64,000 nucleotides of DNA from Anodontia alba (Eukaryota > Mollusca > Bivalvia > Lucinida > Lucinidae): NCBI GenBank assembly GCA_964016985.1, contig OZ024828.1, positions 11,560,610-11,624,609 of the forward strand. The letters run 5' to 3'. Position 1 is the stretch's first letter. Each line of letters opens with the position of its first letter. Below the pieces are notes generated by a model. That model had not been told where the DNA came from. It did no database searches and was given only the letters and a program-made list of their open reading frames with translations. Shown piece after piece: positions 21,493-32,879 of the stretch. The position numbers and the translations under genes are program-made.

Positions 21493-22190
21493 AATTCATC
21501 GTTAGAAATATAATAAAAGTATTGTATTATATAGGGCGTTTGATTATTTAAAGTATCATTATTTTCATGTTTACTACAAGTTTCTATAAATAACTTTCTA
21601 GAAGAACACGTTTACAATAACAAGTTGTTTATGTTCTTGATTCCGGACTGAGTTATTTTTGGTATGTCAAAGAAAATTTAGAATGTTCTTGACTAAAACT
21701 GAAAAATGAGTGATGTCGCTGGCAAATTTTTTCTCTAGAATGTTCTTTGATATCAAACCAGGAGAAAAGATTTCCATATGGGCATCTTTGTATATTTTCA
21801 TCGGAAATTATTCTATAACGGATTACTTTAACTTTTTATTCAATCTGGAATTAAACTCTGAATACAGGGACTTTAAACTGTGGGATCAGAAACTTATTCA
21901 AAGGATTTGTTTTATAAATTCTTGTGGATTATTTCTGAGAGACTTTGTGACATTAACTTGAAAGGTACTGTGTACTTACATTCTTTTGTTTTGAATCTTG
22001 TATATTTTTTTTTTTTTTTTTTTTTTTTTTGTGAATAGATATTGTTAATAATTTAAAGTTTGTTTCTGTTTCACTTTCATTTCTTTCTCGTTACGCCTGG
22101 CTTGTAACAGCATACATTTTAAGTAAGTGTGTTTGCGTGATGTTTATTCAATAAAGTGGCCTTGGGTTCACTGACTGTTTCATCAAAACA
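21493..22190. other. No recognised gene; poly-T at ~21998-22030
   Basis: An 83-codon open frame at 21710-21961 (+) has no recognisable motif. AATAAA occurs at 22150-22155 in CAATAAAGTGGCC, downstream of the T tract, but without a convincing CDS I do not call a gene. Confidence 0.4.
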
Positions 22191-22195
22191 GCCTG

Positions 22196-22437
22196 CTTAT
22201 CACAAAAACATGCCTATATGATTTCGACCCCACTTAAACCACACTTTTATATAGTAGAACACGGGTAAACTTTTCAGATATAAAAAAAAAAACAACATCT
22301 GATATTTTTCTTATTTCTGCTCAAAAAATAGATTGTGGATACGCGTTAAAACCGCCTCGCCGAGTAAACCCCAGTTTCACTAGATAAAAGTGGAGTTTAA
22401 TGGTGTCAGAATTATATAGACATGTTTTTGTGATGCA
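22196..22437. mobile_element. Rearranged double-hairpin MITE (palindromic derivative)
   Basis: Contains the family end and the AAACCACACTTTTATATAGT module at both sides in inverted orientation. Only half of the central palindrome is present (TAGATTGTGGATACGCGTTA-AAACCGCCTCGCCGAG). It looks like a deletion or snap-back derivative. Confidence 0.65.
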
Positions 22438-22439
22438 GT

Positions 22440-22840
22440 GGAGATCCCTATTAGACTGTACGAATGTACAGGCTGATCTGAATCCTCGCTTGGCGCACAT
22501 GTCCGAATATTTTTTTTTTCTTTCAAAGGGAAAAATAGGTAAATCATCAACAAATAATCATTTGAACATAACGTAACATAATTTCATTCGACATTAAACA
22601 CTAATGGTAACTAAATAATCCCAGAAAAGACTGTTACATGTAAGGACATCTTTTATAGACGGGACATTTAGTGCAGTATCATAGAGCAAAAACCTCTCCC
22701 AGGTAATATTGAAGGCATCAGTAAACATGCAAAAATAGATTTATACAGTGTATAATTACACTTCATCAATTTTGAAAATATTTAATTAATGTGTTAGTTC
22801 CACGCATCCGCTCAAAGTACTATGAGTATTTTTATTTCTT
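22440..22840. other. Gene-free; ACTGTACGAATGTACAGGCTGATCTG half-hairpin at start
   Basis: The first ~50 bp (GTACAGGCTGATCTGAATCC) belong to the AGATCAG/CTGATCT hairpin family best seen at 34925-35310. The remainder is unrecognised. Confidence 0.45.
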
Positions 22841-23060
22841 TTGGATCATTTCTTTCGGATCATTCTGGCTACTTTGAAAATTGAATACCACTTTATCCGG
22901 TGTTTCGGCGGGGGTGGGGGATGAGGTTGAGGGGTGGGGGTGCGTGTACAGCCTTGCAAACTATACTGCTGTATATGAAAAGATTTGATAAAACCGCATT
23001 TCGTTCTTTTGTGTGCTCCTTGCTTTAAAAGTAAACTTTAAGATTTTTATTTATGCATAG
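22841..23060. repeat. Empty-site paralogue of 15441-15880
   Basis: Carries GGCTACTTTGAAAATTGAAT-ACC joined directly to a G-rich stretch and TACAGCC...ATAAAACCG. There is no MITE at the position where 15495-15731 is inserted. Confidence 0.65.
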
Positions 23061-23283
23061 AGAAAAGTAAAAAAGAGGTTAAGAAGCACCAGGAGGTTAT
23101 AGTAGCATGATATTGCCATTATTTATAAACAACAACAACATTTCACGTACTATACATGTGAATATAGCCTACTTCAATGAATTAATACAGAATCTCTCCC
23201 CAACCACAGAACTGTTTATAAGAGGATAAGATCAAATGAACCTTTAACCCATTTAAGCCTAGCGTCCCATAAAAGGGACGTTA
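23061..23283. other. Spacer
   Basis: No recognised feature. Confidence 0.4.
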
Positions 23284-23350
23284 GCAAATAGTGTAGATCC
23301 AGATCAGACGCCGTGTTCTGCGGCGTCTGATCAGGGTCTACACTGTTTGC
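23284..23350. repeat. AAATAGTGTAGATCC hairpin, copy
   Basis: Arms GCAAATAGTGTAGATCCAGA-TCAGACGCCG and inverse CGGCGTCTGATCAGGGTCTA-CACTGTTTGC. A stand-alone copy without the piggyBac-like MITE. Confidence 0.85.
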
Positions 23351-23402
23351 ATTAAATATAGTAATTATTATGAAACATTGTAATAATAAAAAGGAAAAGG
23401 CT

Positions 23403-23545
23403 ATTTACAGTCAACTGTAAATAGCCAAAAAACGTTAAACTGGCTATTTACAGTCAACTGTAGATAGCCAAACAACGTTAAATTGGCTATTTACAGTCAA
23501 CTGTCATTAGCCAAAAAACGTTAAAATGGCTATTTACAGTTATAC
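23403..23545 (+). repeat. Palindrome array GGCTATTTACAGTCAACTGT.., left
   Basis: About three and a half copies of the palindrome GGCTATTTACAG-TCAA-CTGTAAATAGCC, separated by a ~13-bp AAAACGTTAAA spacer (period ~42 bp). The inverse orientation (TTGA centre) occurs at 26040-26297. Confidence 0.9.
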
Positions 23546-24005
23546 TTTCTCGAAGATAAGGGACTAGAAATGATATAATTTCATCTTGCATCTCCAGCCA
23601 TACGATCGTATTGGATCTGTCCAGATAGTAGTGAGATCTGTAACATGTATTCCCTTTATTTAGATTTTTCGAATTCTCAGTCAAGCTCCTGAAGCATACA
23701 TATTTTATGGAGCTCGAGAGTTGAAACAGGCCACAAGTAGCAATCGAAACAGATATAATTTGGACTCTTTTTGTATGTTACATGCACAAGTATGAAACTT
23801 GTATTTGTTATTTCGGAAAGAAGCATCACTATTTATTCATATTTTGTTTTATTGCTGTTAAAAAATGAAAAATTCTTAAAAGGCAAAGCATGTATATATC
23901 CCACCTTTAGTCATTTTAATTCAGATCAAATCAGTCATATTCTTTATTCTCACGTGATATCCAATGGTTCTTTATTCTCATGTGGAATCCAATGAATTTG
24001 TTAGC
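23546..24005. other. Gene-free AT-rich sequence
   Basis: Short open frames on both strands without motifs. Confidence 0.45.
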
Positions 24006-24062
24006 TGGCAATGATGGTCCAGATCAGACTGCGCAGATGCACTGGCTGATCTTGGCTGTCGT
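24006..24062. repeat. AGATCAGACTGCGCA hairpin fragment
   Basis: CCAGATCAGACTGCGCAGAT with partial inverse CTGGCTGATCTTGGCTG, a degenerate member of the family at 34925-35310. Confidence 0.55.
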
Positions 24063-24430
24063 TGTCCGCATATACTCGAAGCATATACTCGAAGTCACGT
24101 TGTAACGCGAGGCCATTGTGAGGGTAACGAACTCAAAAATTGAAATTGTGTGTGCACGGTTGTGTATACATGTATATCTGAAGAAACACAACGCCGAATC
24201 AACAACGTCTACCCAACGCCATGTTCCCGCCGACGCGGCAATCGCCAAAATACATATGCGATCTGCGCCGCCGAGATCAGAGCCCAGGCCCATGGTCCAA
24301 TGGAAGTCCGATCAACTCGTAAAAATTGAGTACATACATTTGTTCAAAGCGTACATACAAACTACGTGAAAGAAGTATTAAGTAAATATTCATTTCGTTT
24401 CTAATGGCACTAACGCTTAGCAAGCTTAGT
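24063..24430. other. No recognised gene
   Basis: Overlapping open frames of ~85 codons on both strands at 24024-24369 show no identifiable motif. Confidence 0.4.
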
Positions 24431-24454
24431 AAAATTTTCATCAGACGGAGATTT

Positions 24455-24580
24455 GAAGTATTTTTTTTTTTTTTTTTTTTTTTCTTATTTTTCCCTGAAA
24501 ACAGGATTTTACATTTCATGCAAACTGTCTGTCTTGGAGACGATTTCCATGAAATGTCAAATCCTATTTTCTGTGTATAA
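24455..24580. repeat. Poly-T plus ACATTTCATG hairpin
   Basis: T run at 24460-24483, then TTATTTTTCCCTGAAAACAG-GATTTTACATTTCATG paired with CATGAAATGTCAAATCCTAT-TTTCTG. Similar hairpins are at 53080-53150 and 53205-53285. Confidence 0.7.
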
Positions 24581-25190
24581 TTAAGAACACTATCATCAAT
24601 CTCTCGTTTGCTGATTCTGTCAATTGCGGGTCGTAAATGTAAGAGGGATGGGTAAATGTACGGGGGGAGGGTAAATATCCGCTGGGTAATTGTCCGGTTG
24701 GGTAATTATCCGACACTCGATCAGGACTTTCTTGCTCGAGGGTATATTTGGCAGGATTCAGTGAATCTGTACTGGCAACGAAAATCCTGAGCAGACTGTA
24801 TAAATGTGCAGGCTGATCTGAGCCGTCGTTGCCGGCATAATTATAAAATGCCAAATCCTGTTGTTGTTTTTTTTTTTTGTTGTTTTTTGTTGTTGTTTTT
24901 TTTTCTTGGGAAAAACAAAAAAGAATATGGATTGTCGTCTGCTGAAATGGCCCCGAGAGTGGTATAGTTTAAAGGCGTTCTAACAAAGGTGTTGATTGGG
25001 GATCGAGTCAGTAGATGTCTTTAATGAGATTAAAACGCCTTGTGAAAGGAGATTATCACACCCAGCAAATGTGCCCAAACCAGATCATTTATTAAAACTA
25101 AAAGAATATGCATAAGGTTATGTGGTATTTTAATAAGTCAACATCAGGCCGAAGGTTCGGATCCAGGATAATATCTTTTATGTGGTTCCA
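24581..25190. other. Gene-free; partial AGATCAG hairpin at 24778-24840
   Basis: CAACGAAAATCCTGAGCAGA pairs loosely with GGCTGATCTGAGCCGTCGTT-GC. T-rich tract at 24862-24905. Otherwise nothing recognised. Confidence 0.5.
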
Positions 25191-25192
25191 TC

Positions 25193-25448
25193 ATGAAAAC
25201 GCGCCTATTCAAACATATTGAGTCTTTTCCACCAAAAAATGAAAACTTTCAGATGAAAAATTGTGGTAATTTTCATATTTCTGCTCAAACATAGGTTGTT
25301 AGAAACGCCTCGACGAGGCAGTTCTAACAAGTACCCACAATCTATATTTTTAGCAGAAGTAAGAAAATTAGTGTATACCCCTGTAAACCCCAGTTTTACT
25401 GTTTAAATGTGGGGTTTAAGGAGGTCAAAATTATTTAGTCATGTTTTC
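25193..25448 (+). mobile_element. Double-hairpin MITE, copy C
   Basis: Starts CATCATGAAAACGCGCCTAT and ends CATGTTTTCGTTATG. It has both internal hairpins in the same order as copy B; the central palindrome is partly shortened (CATAGGTTGTTAGAAACGCC). Confidence 0.82.
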
Positions 25449-26036
25449 GTTATGCGATTTGATCAAATTATCATAAAGCCAGGTCTTAGGAGAATGCGGT
25501 GTTTGATCAGCGTCTACATTGTTTTCCACTCATCCAGCAATTTTACACACATTCATAGATAGAAAAGTTGACTTACTGAAGAGAAGTGTGTGGTAAAAAG
25601 TATGGATGTGAATATTAAGTGTAAATATGGTGTCCCAAATTTATCAAATTTATCCAAAATGTCCCATGAACACGATATTTTGAGTCAAAGAGGGTTCGAC
25701 TGAACCACACGAACCCCTTCTGAATCCGCCGTCGAGACATATTATGCATACCCTTTTAGGCATTTGTTTTGTCCAGACTAGCCTGCGCATTGGCACAAAG
25801 TAACTGAAGCGTCATTCTGTTTTGACGACGTCTGTTTTTATAGCAAATATGTAACTGTAGCAACACGAACTTCTATATGCATATTTTCCGCATGTGTTAG
25901 AATGATATTTCCATGTACCACAAACCCCAGTCTGCATAATCAAATATTTACCAGATCGCATATAATGCCATAGCGCAAATTGCAGTTACATTATTTCTAG
26001 TATACATGTATACCCCTTCTTCGGGAAGAAATTTGA
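25449..26036. other. Gene-free; half of a TCTACATTG hairpin at 25490-25530
   Basis: GCGGTGTTTGATCAGCGTCT-ACATTGTTTTCC is one arm of the AAACAGTGTAGACC hairpin family. The rest is unrecognised. Confidence 0.5.
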
Positions 26037-26039
26037 AAT

Positions 26040-26297
26040 ACAAATATGACTGTAAATAGCCATTTTAACGTTTTTTCGGCTAATGACAGTTGACTGTAAA
26101 TAGCCAATTTAACGTTTATTGACTATTTACAGTTGACTGTAAATAGCCAATCTAACGTGTTTGGTTATTTACTGTCAACTGTAAATAGCCAATTTAACGG
26201 TTTTTCTGTTGTTGTTTTTTTGCTATTTACAGTTGACTGTAAATAGCCAATATAACGTCTTTTGGCTATTTACAGTTGACTATAAATAGCCACTCCG
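26040..26297 (-). repeat. Palindrome array GGCTATTTACAGTTGACTGT.., right
   Basis: About six copies of the palindrome in the opposite orientation to 23403-23545, with AACGTT-containing spacers. The two arrays flank ~2.5 kb. I found no terminal repeat or target duplication outside them. Confidence 0.9.
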
Positions 26298-27240
26298 AAT
26301 GATGATTTACACAATTGTACAATTATGTCGTTGTTGAAGGTAGTGATGTTTTGTTTTTATCGTTGTTGATGATGATGAAGATGGTGTTGTTAACAATAAT
26401 GCTGTTCTGTTGTTATGTTAATAGTCGATGTTTTGATATTAGTTTTGTTGCTGTTCTGTTGTTCCTAATGACAATGATAATGTTGTTGATGAGGCTGATA
26501 ATGATGGTGTTGTGTTTATAATGGTAGTGTTGTTGTGTTGTTTTTGGTGATGGTGGTGATGATGTTCTTATTGTATTGTTGATGGAAGTAATGATAATGC
26601 ATTAAGGTTGTTGATGTTGATAGTGCCTGTGTAGTTTATGATAGTGGTGCTGTTGTGTTGCTGATTCTAGTAATGATGATGATGGTGTTGTGTTATTGGT
26701 GGTAAAAATGATAATGATGTTGTTATGGTGGTGATGCTGTCATGTTGATGATAATACTTGCGGTGATGGTGGTGTTGTGCTGTTGGTGTAAGCAAAAAAA
26801 AAAATCATGAAGGGTGTTGTTGTATATTATGGTGGTGCTGTCATATTGTTGATGTTAATAGAATGTTAATGCTGCCATTGATGATGTTAATGGTGGTGAG
26901 CTTATTCATGTAGTGTTGTTGTCGATGATGGCAATATTGTTTTACTATTGTTAATGATAATGGTGATGGTGTAGTTGTTTATGATGGTATTCTTGCGCTG
27001 TTGATGATGTTAATGATGATGGTGTTATTTTGTGTTATTAAGATGTTGCTAATAATAGAGTATGATAGTGCTGTTGTGTTGTTGTTGCTTAATATGTAGT
27101 TGTTGTCTTTGTTTTGTTGGTAATTTGTTTTGTTTTGTTTTGTTTTTTTGTGTGTTTTTTTTTTTTTTTTTTTCATTGATGGTGTTGTTGCTGCTGAAAG
27201 TATTGTTGCAATGTTTATGATGATAGAGCTGTAGTGTTGT
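26298..27240. repeat. GTT/GAT-rich degenerate microsatellite
   Basis: Almost 1 kb of GTTGTTGATGATGATG-type trinucleotide-like sequence with a poly-T patch at 27146-27172. Open frames here are composition artefacts. Confidence 0.85.
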
Positions 27241-27720
27241 AGTTATGAATCAAAAGTTAAAAATCGTTTTGTTGTACTTGAAGTTAATAATGAAGATGAT
27301 ACCCTAGTTGTATTGATGTCATGACTTTTTACTCTTTTGGAAATGTTTGAGGTAGCCTTGCGTTGTCCACCTTGACGAAATGCAAAAAAAACAAGATGGG
27401 TTAAAAGCCCTTCGAACATATACGTATTCCGGTGGCTTATCTTGCAGCCTTTTTTCAAAGACAACCGTGAGCCACTTTATGCAGGATTTAAGTGAAAAAG
27501 ATTGGAGTTGTTATAAAGCAGATTGGGTCCTGCTGAATAGATTTCAGGCCTTGTTTGTTTTATGGGTGGCTCTATCTTACCTCGTCTATGGATTCAGAAG
27601 ATGTAAAGTATTTTGAGTATGTATGATTATTGGCACTACGAATGGGTATTTCTGCCAGATCTCTTTTCATTTACGACAAAGAGAAGCTGGAAGGGTGCTT
27701 CACTTATACGTGTTCTAATT
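27241..27720. other. No recognised gene
   Basis: Two overlapping short frames (27243-27464 minus; 27380-27616 plus) lack known motifs. AAAACAAGATGG and a few A runs only. Confidence 0.4.
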
Positions 27721-27723
27721 TCT

Positions 27724-28265
27724 TCAACATTCTGCTGACCTGCAATGTGTAAGTATATTTGATATTAAAGTCTGTTTCCTTTTTTGTGTGTGTGTGTGTG
27801 TGGCGTTATTATGTAGCCAGTATTTGTAAATAACATAGAAAATATTAGATAGTATTTTGTTAAAAGGTGTATATGGTGGCTGTATGGCTTTATAACCAAA
27901 AAGAAGGTTTCTGGAGGTTAGTTTTGTGTTTATTCCTATTTTCTGAAATGTTTTTCCAGCTTTTGATGAATGGGTAACAAATTTGGACATGTTATAAACA
28001 TGATTGTATGTTTCCGATGCGGTACATCCAAATCGGCAGAGGTTAGAGTCTGATATTTTCCATTTATGTAGATTTTCCTGACATGATGGGAGAATTCTGT
28101 GAATAATTTTAAAGTGAAAGTCTGCTAATTTTTTATCACTTTGTAATTTCACTCTTGTTGACCATATTTCAGACCATAATGGTTTATTTGGGAACATATT
28201 ATCCCAATACTTTTGTTTAAATGACATTTCTTTTAGTTTGTCTACTAGGATTGTGTAATAATCCT

Positions 28266-28296
<31 letters not shown>

Positions 28297-28575
28297 TTTT
28301 TTTTTTTGGTAGTTTAAATATGTATTTATTTCCAGTAAAGATTAAAAGGTTTCTGATCCTTCTTCACTTCTGTTGCCATGTTAGTATTTTTAAGTTTGTC
28401 TTTTCAAGAGTGTGGAATTGATTTAAGTATAGTATTATATTCAATTATCCAATTAGATCTACAAGATCCTTGCAATTGAAAGAATATTTCTTGTCCACTT
28501 TTAAGATTTCCTGTATTATCTAAAAGATCATCAATAAAATTTATATTACTCTTGTGCCAGTTCGGATAAATAGAG
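27724..28575 (-). pseudogene. L1/Tx1-like LINE ORF2, C-terminal part
   Basis: The 27724-28227 frame encodes FPNKPLWSEIWSTRVKLQSD, KKLADFHFKIIHRILPSCQE and NLCRFGCTASETYNHVY. This is the post-RT region with a Cys-rich segment typical of L1/Tx1-clade ORF2 C-termini. Upstream on the minus strand (to ~28565) the same ORF continues in another frame (SNINFIDDLLDNTGNLKSGQ). It is then cut by the palindromic MITE at 28585-29152. A (CA)n microsatellite lies near the 3' end of the frame, and a T-rich run (28260-28310) adds a frame break. Confidence 0.8.
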
Positions 28576-28584
28576 GATATTTAC

Positions 28585-28858
28585 TCTTTTTCTGTGAATA
28601 CCATAAATAGTGTCATCGAGTGTAATGAAAACATCAGTATTTTCACGAGTGCGAAGCACGAGTGAAAATTTGAATGTTTTCATTACACGAGATGAAAATT
28701 TTTTATAGTATTCACTGAAAAAGAGTCAATTTTCTTTTTATTTTATTGTTTACACGCCAATGCGCGTTTCTGACGTCATAACTAACGTCACAAAACAAAA
28801 CATGAACGCCATGGCGTCGACGCTCAGTGATTAACATGTGAAACGCTGGAGAGACAAA

Positions 28859-28893
<35 letters not shown>

Positions 28894-29152
28894 GGCAAAT
28901 CGAAATAATTTTGATACCAAAATGTTCCTTACATTCTAACTAAGAAAATGCCTACCAACACTTGATACTTTAGTTAAGAAACAAAGAAGTTAGAGGAGTT
29001 CAAAAATCTGAAGTGGAGGTAAGATCCACTTCTGAAACAATGAAGAAAACCGAAGTCGCCCAAAGCGAGGAGTGAAAATATAAATCGTATCAGTCACTAG
29101 TGAAATGATATGATATCAATTCACTAGTGATTGATACCACTTTTATTTTCAC
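28585..29152. mobile_element. Palindromic MITE inside the LINE
   Basis: One end is a ~150-bp palindrome (28585-28735) with TTTTTCTGTGAATACCATAA, GTGTAATGAAAACATCAGTA and centre GAGTGCGAAGCACGAGTG. The other end has a smaller palindrome (29085-29140; TCACTAGTGAA..TTCACTAGTGA). A GACGTCATAACTAACGTCAC segment and poly-A (28863-28890) lie between. LINE coding sequence on the two sides (ISVYL / SIYPNWHKSNI) is interrupted by this block. Confidence 0.78.
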
Positions 29153-32140
29153 CAGATATACACTGATTCCACCGCTAACAATAAAATAAAACAGTGTATT
29201 ATTTTTTGACTGTACAAATTTATTGCCCCAAATAATTTGCTGTCTGATTTCGGTTTCACTCTGCGGTGCTTTCAGCCCTCCACCGCATGAGTGCCAACTG
29301 AAAATCACCTCTTGGTAGAATTTTGGCAATTTAATAGTTATACTCTTTTCTTTATCGATATTCGTTGACATTAGTAGACTTATATTGCTCTGTTCCATGT
29401 GCTTTTTAGGAATAATTGTCCATATTTCATCTTTGCTGTTATATAGTCTTTGAGCCCAAACAGCTTTAGCTGCCAGAAAGAAAGATCTTAACTCCAGCAT
29501 TTCATTCCCCCATTTTGAGGCGTGTTTATTAATACTTTTCTGCTAATTTCATCCCTCTTATACTTCCATACAAAGCTATAAAACTCTTTATTAATTTCAT
29601 TGATGAGCCATTCTGGCACACACAGTGAAAATATTAGATACACTATTTGTGATAAAGCTAGTGTTTTTATGATTAATATTCTTCCTTGCATGGTAAGATC
29701 TCTGTATTTCCATCGGTTTAAGATTTGTTTAATAGTATTGATTTTGTTCCGCTAGTTCTTTTCTTCATTTTCTTGTTTATTGTATCTAAAGTATACACCT
29801 AATGCTTTAATTGAGTCTTTATCCCAGTTTATTCCCTAAAAATGGTCCCCTCTGTTTCTGCCTCTTCCTAGCCATAAACTCTCAGTTTTCTCTAGATTAA
29901 GTTTTAAACCTGAAACATTACCAAACTCAGTTATTATATTTAAGCAGTTTTGATAGCTTGCTCATTTCTTAGAAAGACTGTCGTATCATCAGCTAACTGT
30001 GTTACTTGTACGTATTTGTTGCAATTTTGTATATTTACTTCGAGGCCGTCTTGTGTGTTCTTTCGGATTCGGTCATCTAAAATTTCAACTACTGACAAAA
30101 GAGAAGAGCACTTAAGGGGCATCCTTGTCTTTTACCTCTTTGAATTTCAAAGGGTTTTGAAGTCCAGCCATTGTTAGAAAGACAGGATTCAGCTTTGTTA
30201 TAAATTGTTTTTACCCACTTTATAAAAGAATTTCCAAAGTTAAATTTATCTAAAATTGTAAGTAGTTGTGGTCATGGTACCTAAGCCATAATCCAAACTC
30301 ATAAATCCGTAAACGAATGACACATCAGAATGTTCAAACTTGTAAATAAGAAATCATGATTTACTGTATCGATTTTTTTTTGAAAATCCAGGAAAAGAAT
30401 AGCTCCTTCAATATTATCATTTTCAAAAAAATCGATCACATCTTGAATCAATCTGATATTATACGCAATATTTCTACTTTTTATATATCCATTTTGATCT
30501 GTATGAATCAATTTTCCTATAACCGCTTTAGTCGGTTTGCCAATACATGTGGTAATATTTTATAGTCTGTCTATAAGTAGACTCATAGGTCTCGTTTTTC
30601 AATACATGTTTGTCATTTTTCTTAAATAATAAGGATAGAATGCTTCTTTTTTGAGATGGGGAAAATTCCCCTACTTCATAAAAGCCGTTCAAAGAGTCTA
30701 ACAGCACTGGGTTTAACTACTGCCAGAAGGTTTTTATAAAACTCTACTGGTAGCCCGTCAGAGCCAGGTGATTTGTTACTTTTCATGTTTTTCAAAGCGA
30801 GTTCGCATTTATTTTCTTGTGATTTTACCCTAAAAGCTCTCAGCTTCTTTTTTATTTAATAACCTTAAACTATTAATATGGTTTAGGTAGTCTTTTATTG
30901 CATCTTTAGAAACCAGTTCCTCTTTATACAAGTTTTTATAGAAAAGATAACCTTCTTCAATTACTTCTGTATCTGATTTTGTGTAAGACCCATCTTCTTT
31001 TAGAAGCGTTTTAATAGAAGTTTAAGCAATATTCTGTTTTTCTAGGTTAAAAAAGTATTTTGTACTTTTCTCACCTTCTTCGATCCATTAAGCTCGACTC
31101 CTAACCTGAGCACCCAAACATCTATCGTGTACTACTTTATGAAGCTCGGTCGCTAGTGCATCTCTTTCAGTGGCAGCTGTAGGAGAGTAATTTGTATTGA
31201 CCAACTCTGTTCCTTTACTTTGAATTTTACACACTTATTCTTTCATGATGTGTCTTCTTATTTTTTGCTTATATTTGCAGTATGATATTGTGAACTCTTT
31301 GATCTTGATTTTACAAATTTCCCACAGAAGTTGTTTTGAAATATCTCTATAACTATCATGAGTTTTCTTTAGCAATTCTACAATTTTTGCTTTATATGCG
31401 TTGTCTTTTAAGACACTTATGTTCATTTTCCATCTGCCAGGGCCTCTATCTTGGTGACTCTCCAGTTCTATTGTTATACATTTATGATCAGATTTTATAC
31501 CAGGTATTAAAATATCAGATTTTTGTGCATTATCTTATAGTTCAGTCGAAACAAGAAACTTATCTAAACGGCTTATATCTTTATATGCGAATTGCTTTTT
31601 GTGTGGATGTATGTGTCTCCATACATCAAGCAGATTCTTTGAAGTGATAACGTTTTTGAATGATGTGGCACCTGCATCTTTAATTTCATTTCTGTTGCTC
31701 TGTCCAGCCTGTTTTCTTCTTTAAAATTGAAGTCCCCACCTATTAAAAGAGCCTGTTCATTCTGTGCGAATTTGTCAACCGACTTCTGAATCTTAAGGAA
31801 AAAATGTTTTCTTTCGTTTGGGATGTTTGGTGCATACATATTTAGTACAGTAAAGATTTGATCATCAATTTTTATATTGGCTAATATTATTCTACTATCT
31901 TCAGATTTATGAACATCTATTATATTATATTTGCCTTTAAACAGTATTGCTATGCCTTTACTATGTTGGGAGCCGAAATTTGATATTATATCTCCTTTCC
32001 ATTATTTTTGTAATTTTGCAGACATTTCATTTGTCCAGTAAGATTCTTGTAATAATATTATATTAAAATGTTTCTGTTCAAGCCAGTAAAAAAGATCATA
32101 TCTTTTTTGATATCTCTCAATCCTCTGACATTCAGAGAGA
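29153..32140 (-). pseudogene. L1/Tx1-like LINE ORF2: endonuclease and reverse transcriptase
   Basis: Read 5' to 3' on the minus strand. An APE endonuclease starts with ISLNVRGLRD near 32130, then LLQESYWTNEMS (catalytic E), SKGIAILFKGKYNII, NMYAPNIPNERKHFFLKIQK and LLIGGDFNFKEENRLDR (catalytic D/N). The RT region has NKSPGSDGLPVEFYKNLL near 30770, QNGYIKSRNIAYNIRLIQDV and ILFLDFQKKIDTVNHDFL (30299-30511). The YADD box, here LADDTTVFL, is at 29940-30122 with the tyrosine replaced. 29488-29691 and 29090-29500 continue the thumb and C-terminal parts. Many frameshifts and stops mean it is dead. The protein would nick target DNA and reverse transcribe its own RNA. Confidence 0.88.
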
Positions 32141-32186
32141 TGAGATTTAGTTTGTTAGGACTTTTGGCTATTTAAATATCAAATTA

Positions 32187-32227
<41 letters not shown>

Positions 32228-32228
32228 T
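32187..32228. repeat. Poly-T (poly-A on the LINE strand)
   Basis: About 40 T residues between ORF1 and ORF2 of the minus-strand LINE. They add an artificial poly-lysine end to the ORF1 frame. Confidence 0.9.
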
Positions 32229-32870
32229 TCTTCCTGGATTTTTGTCCTGTTTAGGACCTTCAGGAGTTCTATCACCCATCTTTCTCCTGACAGCAAGGCT
32301 TCCAGACCTGCTTGCAGGCTGATCAGCTTGAACACTGCTGGAAACAAAACCTGTGATAATGCTTTGTTTTTCAAGTTTAGATGCTTTAGATGAGGCATCT
32401 GTAGGATTGCTGCCTGTTTCTCTACAGACTTGGTCATTAGGGCGCCTTGCAGCATCTGACTCACGTTTCTCTCTCCACTCTTACTTTTAGCATCATCCTC
32501 ACTCTCGCTACTCGCACTACATTCTGTATCTCTATTTTCGTAATCACCTGCAAATGGATTTTTACCTTCTTCACCCTTAACAGAGGGACATTCTGGATCT
32601 CCCTTTTTGTGTCCTGGGGTTTTGCATATGTAGCAAACTGTCTCATTTGGACAATCTTTTCGCACATGCCCTTTTAGCATACAGTTACCACATTCGATTT
32701 CCCCTTGCAGTTTTGCTCTTTGTGGTACAAAGAAGCTGTATATATTCCAGTGGGAAGTTGTTTCGGCAGGGGTTCATCTGGGACGACTATGTCAACGAAT
32801 CTATCACCTGTTTTGAAATTGGTTTTACCATCCGGATCTCTAGCCCTAGAATACTTTAAGGAGTTAACTT
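32229..32870 (-). pseudogene. LINE ORF1 (zinc-knuckle RNA-binding protein)
   Basis: Minus-strand frame with two CCHC knuckles: CGNCMLKGHVRKDC followed by CYICKTPGHKKGDPEC (about 32590-32695). An acidic, serine-rich stretch (ECSASSESEDDAKSKSGERN) follows. ORF1 proteins of this type coat LINE RNA. Upstream, to ~32870, a frame-shifted continuation reads DPDGKTNFKTGDRFVDIVVP. It lies 5' of the endonuclease ORF2 in the same orientation, so both belong to one element. The true start is not visible. Confidence 0.8.
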
Positions 32871-32879
32871 TTCGACCTT

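Noticed and set aside
23403..23545. CRISPR-like array (palindromic repeats with short spacers)
   Set aside because: The spacers are nearly identical (AACGTT-type, ~13 bp) and the context is eukaryotic; it is a palindromic tandem repeat.
23403..26297. Complete foldback element bounded by the GGCTATTTACAG arrays
   Set aside because: I could not find a shared terminal sequence or direct repeat outside the arrays, so it is reported only as a paired-array observation.
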